Origin: Dama dama
Lineage: Eukaryota > Chordata > Mammalia > Artiodactyla > Cervidae
Direction: 5' to 3'
Length of the DNA stretch: 64,000 bases
NCBI RefSeq assembly: GCF_033118175.1
Contig: NC_083693.1
Coordinates: 28,281,981 to 28,345,980, forward strand
In this document: one piece after another, positions 1-10,154 of the stretch
How the letters are laid out: each line of letters starts with the position of its first letter
Numbering within the stretch: position 1 is the first letter of the stretch
Made by a program: the position numbers and the translations under genes
The notes under the pieces: generated by a model
Told to the model about the DNA's origin: nothing
Databases searched by the model: none
The model's input: only the letters and a program-made list of their open reading frames with translations

Positions 1-57
1 TACTCATGTCGGTAACTTCAAGTATTTCTTTAGGAGATGACTCACTGCATTTAAGTA

Positions 58-267
58 GGTTAAGTCATGTCTGGCTCTGTGCAACCCTACGGACGGTAGC
101 CCACCAGGCTCCTCTGTCCATCAGATTCTCCAGGCAAGGATACTGGAGTGGGTTGCCATGCCCTACTCCAGGGGATCATTCCTACCCAGGGATTGAACCT
201 GCATCTCTTCCGTCCACCTGCATTGACAGGTAGGTTCTTTACCACTAGCGTCACCTGGGAAGCCTCA
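58..267 (-). repeat. Bov-tA type SINE
   Basis: Minus-strand copy of the ruminant tRNA-derived SINE. The plus strand shows the familiar reverse-complement blocks in order: the 'accctacggacggtagccc' block, the 'ggatactggagtgggttgcc' block, and the 'gttctttaccactagcg' end that is the SINE head. The short open frames across it are SINE translations, not genes. Confidence 0.9.
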
Positions 268-423
268 TGACTCACTAGCCTCTTCTTAAAGTCCTAATCT
301 GTGCAGCTGGACTATCCTCAGGAACTTCACAGTCAGCCTGTCCCACAATTCTGATCTCAGTGAGGCAGCAGGGAGAAGTGGCGTGAAGTAAGATATTCAT
401 TCCCTGCCCAGGAATTGAACCCG

Positions 424-640
424 AGTAGCCTGGCTTCCCAGTGGTAAAGAATCCACCTGCCAATGTAGGAGATGCAAGCGACACTGGTTTGATCCCCTAG
501 AAGTTCCCCTGAAGTAGAAAATGGCAACCCACTCCAGTATTCTTGCCTGGAAAAATCTCATGGACAGAGGAGGCTGGCGGCTACAGTCCATGCGGTGGCA
601 AAGAGTTGGACATGTCTTAGCAACTGAACACACACACACA
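424..640 (+). repeat. Bov-tA type SINE with (CA)n tail
   Basis: Plus-strand SINE starting at 'ggcttcccagtggtaaagaa' and continuing through 'aacccactccagtattcttg' to a short CA-rich tail at about 628-641. It faces the opposite way to the SINE at 58-267, so the two could form an inverted pair in RNA. Confidence 0.9.
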
Positions 641-689
641 GCCTTGATGAAAGCCAGGAATGCTAGCCACCAGACCAGCAAGGGCTAGA

Positions 690-1250
690 GGCTAAAAGCG
701 ATTTTCTCCTGGCTCTTGCCCGGAGTGAAAAATGCATTTCTCATGGAAGCAAAAATCTTAAATGCAGGTACAATGTTTATTATTGGAGACATAGCGCAGC
801 GGAAGCGGAAGAGTACCCTGAGAAACTCTTAGTTTAGCTAAGACAGAAGCAAGGCAGAGATGAACACTCGGAGAGAAAGGATGTCAGCGTCCACCCTAGT
901 GAGGAGGAACACAGGAAAGAGGCGGTTAAACCAGTTCTGTAGGGCAGTTTTTGTCTTCCTTCTGGCCAGATGTCCTGCTTTGACCCCTGGCTGATTTGTC
1001 TCAGAACCTTGCCCCTAGGTGTGCACACACCTCTCAACCAGGAGGAACCTTGATACAAAGGCTTCTGGGAGAAGCAGACTCTTGATGGCCTGGTGTTGTC
1101 CCCTGACTTTTGGCCCCCAAGGAAGCTTTCTGCGCATGTGTAGTGTCTCTCTTGCTCCAAAGAGCGGGTTAATCTCTTGATCCTTTACTCGAACAAGGTT
1201 TAGGGCTTCTCTGTTCCTGCCATGAATATTACCTTCAGGTGCCCACTGGA
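690..1250 (-). mobile_element. Possible ERV LTR, unassigned
   Basis: Stretch without a gene. Read on the minus strand it has a polyadenylation-like signal (AATAAA on the minus strand, plus-strand tttatt at 776-781) followed by about 80 bases that could be an R-U5 region. Upstream of the signal is mixed-composition DNA that is not part of the MYADM duplicon. This resembles a retroviral LTR, but I found no clear ends or target-site duplication and no second copy in the window. It could be the far end of the ERV at 1260-2507 or unrelated DNA. Confidence 0.3.
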
Positions 1251-1259
1251 GACAAAGCT

Positions 1260-2507
1260 GCTTCCTCTGTTTCTGTTGTTACTTCCGTTTCGGAAAGCAA
1301 ACAGGAGGCTGATGGTAAATGCCAGAGCCCGGAGCCCACCTAAGCTCCATCTCAGGAAATGCAAACAGGAGGCCAGTCCTAAGTGTCCAGCCTGAAGTCC
1401 AACTTGTTCTCGTCCCCGAGAAATGAAAACCGGAGACCAGTCGTAAACGCCTCTCTCTCTCCTGCCTCAGCAGGAAAGTAAAGGGGAGAACAGTGAGATG
1501 ATGGGACTTGCAGGCGCGACGCCCATGAGGTGTGAACGTCACATCTCTCAGCAGTCTCCATCGGGCAGAGCCCACGGGGCCCCATCTGCACGGTGTGCGG
1601 TGAGCCTCTCCCTCTTCCGGTCACCTGTCAAGGTGAGCCTCTGCGGGCCGGAGGGAGCGGGTCTCATGGCTGAGAGGAGCTGAGGCAGCTGTAGCTGCCT
1701 GATGTCCACCCTCTCGGAAGGACAGGACAGGAATAAGAGAGGACAGGGAGGGGACAGGGCCGAGAGAAAAGTGGAGAGATCGGGAAAGAGGGAAACGGAA
1801 AGCGGAGGGAGAGAGCGTTGCCTGAATGAGGGGACTGAGGGCCCCCAGGGCCAGGCACAGACTTACCAAACTCAGTGATGTTGACACAGGAGGGGAGACG
1901 GCCACTTGTCACCCACAGGGAAGCTGCCTTTGGTGGTCTACGAGTTGCCAAACCTTCTCCCCAGAAGGGGACAAATGCCCCACGTTGGGCGCCACAAAAT
2001 ATATACCAACCAGGGTTCTTAGCCCTCAATCAATGGAGACTGACTAGAGGCCAGACGAGAAACTCAGGCAAGAGTTTATTGGGGCCCCTGTAGAAATGGG
2101 AGAGTGAGAACAAGTATCAGATTCCCTTGCTCACTCCATGAGGTAGAGGAGGTGGGGAAAGCTTGCTTCTTATACACAGTGAGGGTAGGGATGTTTCCAG
2201 GGGTCAGGATGGAGGGGTGGAGGAGGTGGTTTGCACACCCCTTGGGTGGTGGTGTATGCAGGGGGCATGCTCAATAGCCTGGTTTTCTCCCAAGTTCCTC
2301 TTTTTGCTCCAGGCTCTTCACAAGTGGCAGTTGGGGATTTTTTGTTGTTGCTTTTCTCTTTGTATCTTTGTATTGAATTGGCCCCAACTGCACATGCACA
2401 AAATTATTTTTAGGGCCCATGCAATTTCTTTGCATTTTGTTGCTGGAGGAGAAATGTGTCCATGTGCAAGCATTGCAGCAAAGGGTCTCAGGTCCCAGAC
2501 TGTTTCA
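1260..2507 (-). mobile_element. Truncated class II ERV: LTR plus untranslated leader
   Basis: Minus-strand endogenous retrovirus fragment. The LTR runs from about 2507 down to about 1995. It begins with TG exactly where homology to the neighbouring duplicon (25.23-25.33 kb) breaks, and has its polyadenylation signal at 2075-2080 (AATAAA on the minus strand). A lysine-type primer-binding site follows at 1977-1994, and then a purine-rich leader to about 1260. No gag, pro, pol or env reading frame is recognisable, so this is a non-coding remnant. The lysine-type site is typical of betaretrovirus-like (ERVK) elements. The LTR, signal and primer site are seen directly; the class is inferred from the primer site. 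Confidence 0.75.
1977..1994 (-). other. Retroviral primer-binding site, tRNA-Lys type
   Basis: The plus strand reads 'gccccacgttgggcgcca'. Its reverse complement is the 18-base site complementary to the 3' end of lysine tRNA (Lys1,2 type) used by betaretroviruses such as MMTV. It sits directly downstream of the LTR end on the minus strand, where a primer site belongs. Confidence 0.85.
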
Positions 2508-2805
2508 TAATCAGGAGGGATGTGACCAGTGCACAGGACCCAGCAGCCAAAAGGAAACAAGCAGAGAGGGTGGACAGAGGGGAGGGAGCCGGCTTCCACC
2601 TCCACATCTGAATCTCCAAGACCGACAAGTCCAGGGGCACTGGCAGGGCTGGAAGGGGAAGGAAAGAGAAAAGAGAGTGAGATGAATGGAGAAGGATGTG
2701 AGAGGAGAGGGAGCCAGGAAGAGGATGGTGGGGGGTGTCAGAAATTGGTGGGGAAACTGCAGTGAAGAGAATTAAGTGACCCCGGGCTAGGCTTGTGTCA
2801 AAGTG
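2508..2805 (-). repeat. Rearranged 3' flank of MYADM copy 1
   Basis: The part at about 2645-2790 is the family's gene-proximal pyrimidine-rich 3' flank (minus strand), as downstream of copies 2, 4, 6 and 7. The part at about 2508-2640 instead matches the distal duplicon seen at 8.90-9.03 and 25.15-25.31 kb. The two halves are several kilobases apart in other units, so DNA has been lost between them here. The ERV LTR abuts at 2507. Confidence 0.65.
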
Positions 2806-3001
2806 AAACTGTTAGTTGCTCAGTTGTGGCTCACTCTTTGCGAGCCTATGGACTGTAGCCTGCTAGGCTCCTTTTCCATGGGATTTCCTAAGCAAAACAC
2901 TGGAGTGGTTGACATTTCGTTCTCTAAGGGATCTTCCTGACTCAGTGAGCAAACACAAGTCTTCCGGTTCGCCGGCAGATTCTTTACCATCTGAGCCACC
3001 T
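2806..3001 (-). repeat. Bov-tA SINE inserted at the 3' end of MYADM copy 1
   Basis: Minus-strand SINE with the usual blocks; its head ends at 'accatctgagccacc' next to the coding sequence. Other copies read on from 'tttgtagg' to 'gactgagg' at this place; here the SINE starts instead. It lies in the same orientation as the gene and supplies its last codons and stop. Confidence 0.9.
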
Positions 3002-3951
3002 ACAAAAGCTTCTCGGACTAAATACACCATGTCAGCCACATAAACCAGCAGGTTGATGACTGTCAGGATGGCCACAGCCAGTTGTTGGTCCCAGATGCAG
3101 ACAAAGATGCTGATTTGATCACTGCAGCTCATATCGCTGGACCGCTGGGGCTGCCCCCCCAACTTCTCGTGGAACTGGTAGAGTGGCCAGAGGATCACGG
3201 CGGTGGCATAGAGGAGGACGGAGAGCACAGTCTGCACCCACAGCAAACAGGGGACAGGGAGGGGCAGCTTTTTGTCGTTGTCACAGTCACATCCATTCAC
3301 AAGGAAGTTCATGGCCCCCAGGATGAAGCAGATCCAGTACACGGCCACACACCACACCAGGGCCGGCTGGTGCAGGTACAGGTCAGTGTTGCAGGTGAAG
3401 GCCAAGATGATGTTGGCCACATAGTTCTCCAGCCTCCTGAGCACACCTGGGAAGGTCGGCCAAAAGCAGAACATTTTACCGGGTCGGCGACAGACCCAGG
3501 CCACTTCAATGGCATAAAGCAGAGCAGCCACGCAGGAGAAGGCTGTGGCGGTGATGGCGCGGTTCCGGGTGGGGCCTGGAGAAAAGAACTGGATGTAGGT
3601 GGGGCCAAAGATGATGGCAGCTGCAAGGCAGACAACCGCGAAGTAACAACCAAAGGCGTGGAGAATGCCATCCCAAGACAAGCGGAGGTGGTACTGGAAC
3701 TTATCAGACAAGCGGAGGAGGGACTGTATGTTACATAACGGCACTTTGAAGAGACTGCCCAACTCCAGTACAAAGCCAACGAAGGTCAGGGCGAAGCAGA
3801 TGCACCAGATGAACATGCACCAGTTGATTACCCCCTCCTTCAGAGCGTCCTCGCTGGCCAGCAAGATGGGCACAAGGACAGAGAGGAGCTGCCCCACGCG
3901 GAGGAGGAGGCTCGTGATGGTCTTGCAGTCCAGACCTGAGAACAAGCTCAT
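2863..3951 (-). CDS. MYADM-like: MYADM-like protein, copy 1, with SINE-derived C-terminus
   Basis: Predicted membrane protein of 362 residues from the first ATG (start MSLFSGLDC), group A. It keeps the MYADM layout of two MARVEL domains with eight hydrophobic segments and the family motifs INWCMF, ATAFSCVAALLYAIEVAW, LHQPALVWCVAVY, ILWPLYQF and WDQQLAVAILTVINLL. MYADM is a raft-associated membrane protein reported to affect Rac1 targeting and cell spreading; whether this copy does so is unknown. Two oddities are visible. A 30-bp in-frame duplication (unit 'agacaagcggagg' at 3676 and 3706) adds ten residues between segments 2 and 3. The last ~45 residues, from VGGSDGKESA on, are read from the SINE at 2806-3001, which provides the stop. 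The frame is open upstream to about 4074, but with no ATG. It may be expressed or merely not yet broken. Confidence 0.65.
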   Translation of the reverse strand: MSLFSGLDCKTITSLLLRVGQLLSVLVPILLASEDALKEGVINWCMFIWCICFALTFVGFVLELGSLFKVPLCNIQSLLRLSDKFQYHLRLSWDGILHAFGCYFAVVCLAAAIIFGPTYIQFFSPGPTRNRAITATAFSCVAALLYAIEVAWVCRRPGKMFCFWPTFPGVLRRLENYVANIILAFTCNTDLYLHQPALVWCVAVYWICFILGAMNFLVNGCDCDNDKKLPLPVPCLLWVQTVLSVLLYATAVILWPLYQFHEKLGGQPQRSSDMSCSDQISIFVCIWDQQLAVAILTVINLLVYVADMVYLVREAFVGGSDGKESAGEPEDLCLLTESGRSLRERNVNHSSVLLRKSHGKGA

Positions 3952-4905
3952 AGTGCTCCTGATGGTCAGGCAGGTCACGGCAGCGGAGTTGTGTGTAACC
4001 TTGCTTGTTTTCCACTCAAAGTCTTGTGAATAGTTAAACACGGCTCCGGAGTTGGATGTTGTTTCCTGTTTCACTCAGCCGGTTCAGCGCTCCCTCTGTC
4101 TGTTCTTGATTTTTCAGAAGTATACAACCACTGATCTTTAGAACAGATGTGCTGATCTTAACAAAGTAAGGCCCACACTCACGTTCTCAGTCCCCAGCAA
4201 GGTGCGCGGTGGTTAATGTCAAGTCTCCAATATGCTCAGCGTGTAGCCCAAAGCTGTTTCCTGCCCCCCTCCTTGCTCACAGCCTGCTTTCACTTTTTGT
4301 TTAGAGAAGCAAACTGATTTCTGAAGGAGTAGCTGAACTCTTGACTGGGTGAGCAGAGGGTGTGCGTCCTGGGAGCCCCCCATTCCCTCCTGTTTGGGCA
4401 AATCCTTTGCCCTTTGGAACTTTGTGGTCAGTTTGGACACCGCAGGAGTGGGGCATGGCTTGTTTATGACTCTGTCTGTGCCTCTCCCGGAAGAAGAATT
4501 TATTTATTTGAAATATGCCCTGGAGGAGCAAGTTAAGGGAAGCAAGGAGGCCCTATCTATCCCTTCTAGAAGGCCACAGGGATACATCTTGGCCGACTGG
4601 CAAAACTAGAGTATGATTCTGTAACCAGGAAGAAGAATGATTTTTAAATTTTCATACATCCTAACACATGTATGTTTTCTGTTCTGAAGAACAGTGTACC
4701 CCTTGAATGGATCTCAATTCCTCTACTCTTTTGCAGTTAGAACTGATTTGTTAAAACCTGGTAAGTGGGAGGTAATGCCATGGGCAGCTTTCCTATTACT
4801 CTATAATAGAGATTCTTCTAACAAGGGCACTAAATTAATGGTATTAATCTCTGGTGGCCTTGGCCTGTGTTTGCAATCCGAACCACTCTCTAGGGAATAA
4901 ACAAT
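3952..4905 (-). repeat. Group A upstream region of copy 1, ending at a breakpoint
   Basis: Upstream DNA of copy 1, homologous (inverted) to that of copy 3 (about 18.64-18.88 and 19.37-20.43 kb) and copy 5 (34.78-35.95 kb). Homology is clear over about 4260-4845. Copy 1 lacks a block of about 400 bp that copies 3 and 5 carry near 19.74-20.17 and 35.36-35.74 kb. At about 4846-4905 the match ends and a plus-oriented 3' duplicon begins, so this is a rearrangement joint. No promoter motif was convincing. Confidence 0.65.
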
Positions 4906-7321
4906 GAACTGTGACAAACCCCAGGGTCTTGAAGACAGCTGTCTACAGTGTTGGTGAGGGGCAGTGAATAGCCCTCCCACCTCAGTGATCAAAACAGCAG
5001 GTCTTGCCTCTGCAGGGAGAAAGGCATCGCCACTGCCAGCATTAAAGGTGATGTTAGTCTGGGTGTTTCATTTGTCTTTAAATTTTTTTGTCTCAAGGGC
5101 AAAAATTAGTGTGTGACTATATTTTTGCATGGAAAGTTACTTTTCAAAGCTTTGTTAATGGGTGGTGTTGGATGGGTGGGTATTGCTGAAGCCACAGTCG
5201 AGGAAACTATTGCTTGAGTTTGTCCTGCACAAACATGTGTTTCTATGTGTCAGTTGTTTTCTGATGCTGCTTTCTGCTTCTCCAGGACCCACACATAATA
5301 TGACTTAAATAGATGTAAATATTCATGGATTTTTTAAATTATCTGGAGTTTCTGGATACCATCGAACCCTGCTATCAGTTATAGATGAAGCCTTGTCCTT
5401 TCTCCTAAAACTGTAATGTTCTTTTTTAACCTCAGTACAAAAATAAAAGAAAAAACCCACAAACCTGACATATGCTAATTGCCCCAAATTTTCTCAGAGC
5501 TCAGAAGGATAGTGCAGATTTTTATTCTTACCCAAGCCCCCATCTCTGGGAGCCCTTCCCAATGTCTCCCCACTCCCACCTTTCCCCAGGACGTGGGGGC
5601 ATGGCCCTGCCCAAGACAACTAGCAGTTGTATCCCCAGCACTAGACTTTCTGTCCCCTTCGCTCTTAGAGGAGCAGAGCCCAGCTGACTGTATTTAAAGG
5701 TGTGTCCTGCGTGCATGCCCAACGTGTGTGTTTGCCTGTGTATGTGCCTGTATGTCTGTGCTCACAGGTGCATTTGGACCAGCAGCCTTTATAATAACTG
5801 GTGGCCAGGAGACACCAATATTGTGTTTAGTCTCCTTTCTCAGCCACAAACCCCAGAGCCCAGCATCCTGGTGTCAACAGGACTGGAGGAGCCAGGCATC
5901 AGAGCTGTGGCGGGGGCAGGGGGGCGGGGACAGGGGAAGGCAACCCCCTGCTGCCCCTCACTCCTGTACTGGGATGAAGCTTGAGTTCTTCACCCGGGGG
6001 CGGGTGGGGTGGATGCGGAGGGCTCCAGAAGGTGGTTCCCACGGCAGGCAAATTGTAAGAAGCAATGAAATAAAATTCATATTTTAAGGCAAGACAAGAA
6101 AAATTTAAACAAAGTTCTTCTCTGCCTGTTTTGACCTCCTCCCTCCCCTGTAGTATGCAGTGTGCAGATGCAGTATGTGTTAACGAGATCTGCCTAAGGG
6201 CAGAAATAACTGACCCATTATAAACATCAATTTTTGTTCTTCTAACCCCAGCCTTGTGACTATATATGACACTGCCTACCTATGACCTTATTAATGTCAC
6301 AAGCTATATTACTGATAGTCTACCACTTTACAAGAATGTTGTTTCTTACATTAACAAATGTGCCATTGAGCCTCTGATAAAAATGGTGATGACCAGGTGA
6401 CCTAATATACAGTTTTATAAGATCCATGAATAAAAATATTGGAAGAAGCAACAGGAGGGAACCATTTCTGAGAGCATGACAGACAAGTAAGACAATTGTT
6501 CCAGAGGATTTTGGCTACTGTTACCAGAACTAGAAGAATAATTGTACAGCGAGTGGCCTATCAATGAAATCCTCACCTGACCTGGGAAAATTCATCCCAA
6601 ACCTTGATTGAAATTAAGATGGAAACAAATAGATTGTGTGATAAAAATGTTGCCCACCACCAGTTCTACAAGAATCAAGTCACTATCTGCTGCAATTCAC
6701 TGACCTACAATCCATTCTGAAAGGAAGTCATGGAAAAGGTCAGGATTGTACTTTGTACTCTGAGAAAACTGGCAGAACCTGCCCTCACACAATTGGATAT
6801 TTTCAGGAGACTTTTCCATGAACCTAGTTTCTTGCATCTATCCATACTTAGGAAGCACTAAAAGCATTAACCATGATATCTGTTCTTTCTGAGTGAAGCA
6901 GCCTTCTACCAAGAGGTGGGCTGGTTTCATGTCCTTCTTCCCCAAATCACATACACACTGACTTCCAACCCTAACCTCTTCAAAACAGCTCTCAGAGCTT
7001 CTTGAGAGGCTGTCACCCAGTTTAACTTCTCAGGTTGGTTCCAATAAAATTTCCAATTCTTTCTTAGCTTGTCTGACTATTGGCTAATTTTTCATCCACA
7101 AAAGCACGTATGCATTGACCTCTGCAAGTCTCAGTGCAGGAATCTCATATTCTTATATTTTTCTAAATCAAAGTGAAAACAACCCTGGGACCTCATTTCC
7201 CAGGAGGATGGAAATGTCTCTCTGCTTAAGTAAAAGAATTGTCCAGGGTGGGCTTACATGAGGGACTTGCAGTCCAAGCCTCATGGTTCATGGGAGTGGC
7301 TGCTCAATTCTCCCTGTTGAG
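4906..7321 (+). repeat. Orphan MYADM 3' duplicon (no gene in front of it)
   Basis: Plus-oriented copy of the sequence that follows the MYADM genes: it matches 22.12-24.53 kb (after copy 3) almost throughout, and 37.13-39.18, 45.05-45.13 plus 47.47-51.2, and 63.6-64.0 kb in part. It starts with the 'cttgaagac' and 'gtgttggtgaggggcagtga' blocks. It contains an LTR-like stretch at about 6425-7100 with AATAAA at 7043-7048. The gene that should precede it is missing, and copy 1 lies there in the opposite orientation. The open frames in it are short and not conserved between copies. Confidence 0.75.
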
Positions 7322-8262
7322 AAATCGGGAAAGGATTTCCAAATTGGGAAAGAAGTACGTCAAGGTTGTATATTGTCACCCTGCTAATTTAACTTTAATA
7401 TAGAGTAGATCATGCGACATGCCAGGCTGGATGAAGCACAAGCTGGAATCAAGATTGCTGGGAGAAATATCAATAACCTCAGATATGCATATAACACCAC
7501 TCTTATGGAAGAAAGTGAAGAACTAAAGATCCTCTTGATGAAAGTGTAAGAGGACAGTGAAAAAGTTGGCTTAAAGCTCAACATTGAGATACCTGAGATC
7601 ATGGCAACTGGTCCCATCACTTCATGGCAAATAGATGGGGAAACAATGGAAACAGAGACTTTATATTTGGGGTCTCCAAAATCACTGCAGATGGTAACTG
7701 CAGCCAAGAAATTAAAAGATGTTTGCTCCTTGGAAGCAAAGTTATGACCAACCTAGACAGCATACTAAAAAGCATAGACATTCCTTGTCAACAAAGGTCT
7801 GTCTAGTCAAAGCTATGGTTTTCCAGTAGTGGTGTATGGATGTGAGAGTTGGACTATGATGAAAGTTGAGTGCCGAAGAATTGATGCTTTTGAACTGTGG
7901 TGTTGTAGAAGACTCTTGAGAGTCCCTTGGACTGCAAAGAGATCCAACCAGTCCATCCTAAAGGAGATCAGTCCTGAATATTCATTGAAAGGACTGATGC
8001 TGAAGCTGAAGCTCCAATACTTCGGCCACCTGATGCAAAAAACTGACTCACTGGAAAAGATCCCCATGCTGGGAAGATTGAAGGTGGGAGGAAAAGGGGA
8101 CGACAGAGGATGAGATGGTTGGATGGTGTCACTGACTCAATGGACATGAGTTTGAATAAACTCCGGGAGATGGTAATGGACAGGGAAGCCTGGCGTCCTG
8201 CAGTCCATGGGGTTACAAAGAGTCGGACTCGACTGAGTGACTGAACTGAACTGAACTGAACT
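7322..8262 (+). mobile_element. BovB (RTE) retrotransposon 3' fragment
   Basis: A 5'-truncated, plus-strand BovB covering the C-terminal part of the reverse-transcriptase ORF and the 3' end, which finishes in the diagnostic short GAACT repeat at about 8243-8262. Coding traces include KITADGNCSQEIK, a GCESWTMMKVE segment and IDAFELWCCRRLLRVPWTA. The catalytic YADD box reads YAYN (about 7480-7490), and there are frameshifts and stops, so it is inactive. It splits the 'gttgagaggttaaggg' sequence that is continuous at 24.53 kb, so it is private to this unit. Confidence 0.9.
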
Positions 8263-8375
8263 GAGAAGTTAAGGGCCATTTGTCACAATTCCAAGACCAC
8301 TTCAGTCCACTCACTGTGGCACCCAAAAGAAAGTGTAATCATCCTGTATTTAGTCCAACCTTCTCATCATAGGGG
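8263..8375 (+). repeat. Distal 3' duplicon, resumed after the BovB
   Basis: Continuation of the orphan 3' duplicon; it matches 24.53-24.64 kb ('ggttaagggccatttgccac' and onward) after copy 3. No gene is seen. Confidence 0.75.
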
Positions 8376-8568
8376 CTTCCCTGGAGGCTCAGGTGGTAAG
8401 GAATCCTCCTGCAATGCAGCAGGCCCGGGTTTGATCCCTGGGTTGGGAAGATTCCCTGGAGATGGGAATGGCAACCCACTCCAGAATTCTTGCCTGGGAA
8501 ATCGCATGACAGAGGAGCGTGGTGGGCTGCAGTCCATGGTGTCACAAAGAGTCAGACAGGCATGAGTG
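8376..8568 (+). repeat. Bov-tA SINE shared with the copy 3 unit
   Basis: Plus-strand SINE from 'ggcttccctggaggctcagg' to 'aaagagtcagacaggcatga'. A SINE sits at the same place and orientation at 24640-24838, so it was inserted before these two units were duplicated. Confidence 0.9.
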
Positions 8569-10154
8569 AGATACGCTTAGTCTTCTCGTCAAAGAGGAGG
8601 AGCAGCTGGACCCGAAGGAGGGGTAACACTTGTCCAGAGTCTCCCTGTGTGTGGCAGAGTCAGTCAGGACCCAGGTGTCTTGTCCCCAGACCAGCTGTCT
8701 GTCCACAGCCCCACATTGCTTGTGACAAGTGTGGCAGCAGCATCCTCCAGGCTGGGATTCTGCCCCGTCCACCCTTGTTCTGCACAAACCTGCCCTGTCC
8801 CCCCGAGGAGGGCACTCACTGCTGCTGAGTCAGTTTCCTCATCTACTAGATGGGGAAGGGGTGCCAGAGACCCCTGGTCCCTCCTAGCCCCCCTCTTTCC
8901 AGGGCCCCTGGACTTGCCGGTCTTGGAGACTCAGACGTGGAGATGGAAGCCGGCTCCCTCCCCGCTGTCCACCCTCTCTGCTTGTTCCCTCTTGGCTGCT
9001 CGGCTGCTCACATCCCTCTTGATTACACAGACCCTCCTTCCCCACGACCTCTGCTTGGCGGTGAACACGTTTCTTTCTCATAACAAGAACTTCCTCGGTC
9101 ACTGCCCTGGAGTCCAACTCTCCAGTGATTCTTATCAAAAACACAAACTGATCCAGGTGCCTCCACAGTCCGAGATCTCCCAGACACTGTTGTTCCTGTG
9201 CATTCTTGACTTTCCACTCCTCAAAGTCCAGCTCAGCAAACAGAATGTTCTTGCCCTGTTTAGGGAGCTCGTGTTTCCTTTAAGAGAAGGAAATTCCTTT
9301 CTGCTGGGCATATAGAGGGTTGACCATAAGAAGGGGAAGATGAATTAGAAGCCCAGAGTGAAGAGAGAGGCAGACCTGAGGTCCGCGACTGAATTCACAG
9401 TCATATCTGCTCTGACTCCAAAGCAGACAGGCTGGGGGAGGAGCTGAGAGATGCCCAAACAGGCCTGTCTCCAAAGTCAGAGAGAAGGGAGGCGCCTTGG
9501 TTTCAGAGTTCTGGGGAGGGGGAGCTGGGACCCCCAAACCCACCTACTTGGTGACCGTGGACTGAGATGGGAAAGACGAGGAAGGGTCAGCGTGTCTTGG
9601 GAGTGGGGGCTTGAAGAGGTGGGATTGGACATATTGAGTATGACATGTCCTGAGACATTAGGAGGCAGAGATCAGGAGGCAGGTGTATATGACTCTGGAT
9701 ACCAACAGAGATCAGCTCCAGAGTCAGGAACTGGGGAGTTGTCATCACTCTGCTTACACTCTTCTTTTGTTTCTTCTTAAACGTCACATACACAGAGCAG
9801 CCTTGCCGCCCCGCCCCCACCACCCCCACAGGCACTCCACTACCTCTTCTCACCCATGTTCCCTTTATCGTGGCATTTATCACCCACGGACTTACGTTAT
9901 GTATTGATGTGCACATCTCCTGTACTAGAGTGCAAGCTCCACAAGGGCAGAACTCTTGGTTCTGTTCTCTGCTCTCTGTGCAGTGTCTAGAATAGGGCCC
10001 GGAACACACACACTTGGTGAGCAAGAATGTTTATTGATGAGTGGAATCTTAAAGTCATCGGACTGGATGAGGACAAAAAGGCTCCCAGAAAAGAGGTGGT
10101 CTGGGCCCAAGTCCTGAGCAAATGGTTCCTTCCTATTGCTTCTTCCCATATCTG
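8569..10154 (+). repeat. Distal 3' duplicon up to the tail-to-tail joint
   Basis: About 8569-9540 matches 24.84-25.79 and 25.90-25.95 kb. About 9560-10030 matches 28.50-28.98 kb and 39.67-40.14 kb, all in the same orientation. The open frames at 8647-9315 and elsewhere carry no recognisable domain and are interrupted in the sister copies, so I do not call genes here. Confidence 0.7.

Noticed and set aside
3082..3738. 218-residue plus-strand open frame
   Set aside because: It lies antisense to MYADM copy 1 and reflects the codon use of the conserved gene; no family resemblance of its own.
7829..8113. Open frame with VYGCESWTMM and LLRVPWTAKRSNQS
   Set aside because: Piece of the BovB reverse-transcriptase ORF; counted as part of the transposon.
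8647..9315. 222-residue plus-strand open frame
   Set aside because: In the distal duplicon; the sister sequence at 24.9-25.6 kb breaks it into different frames.
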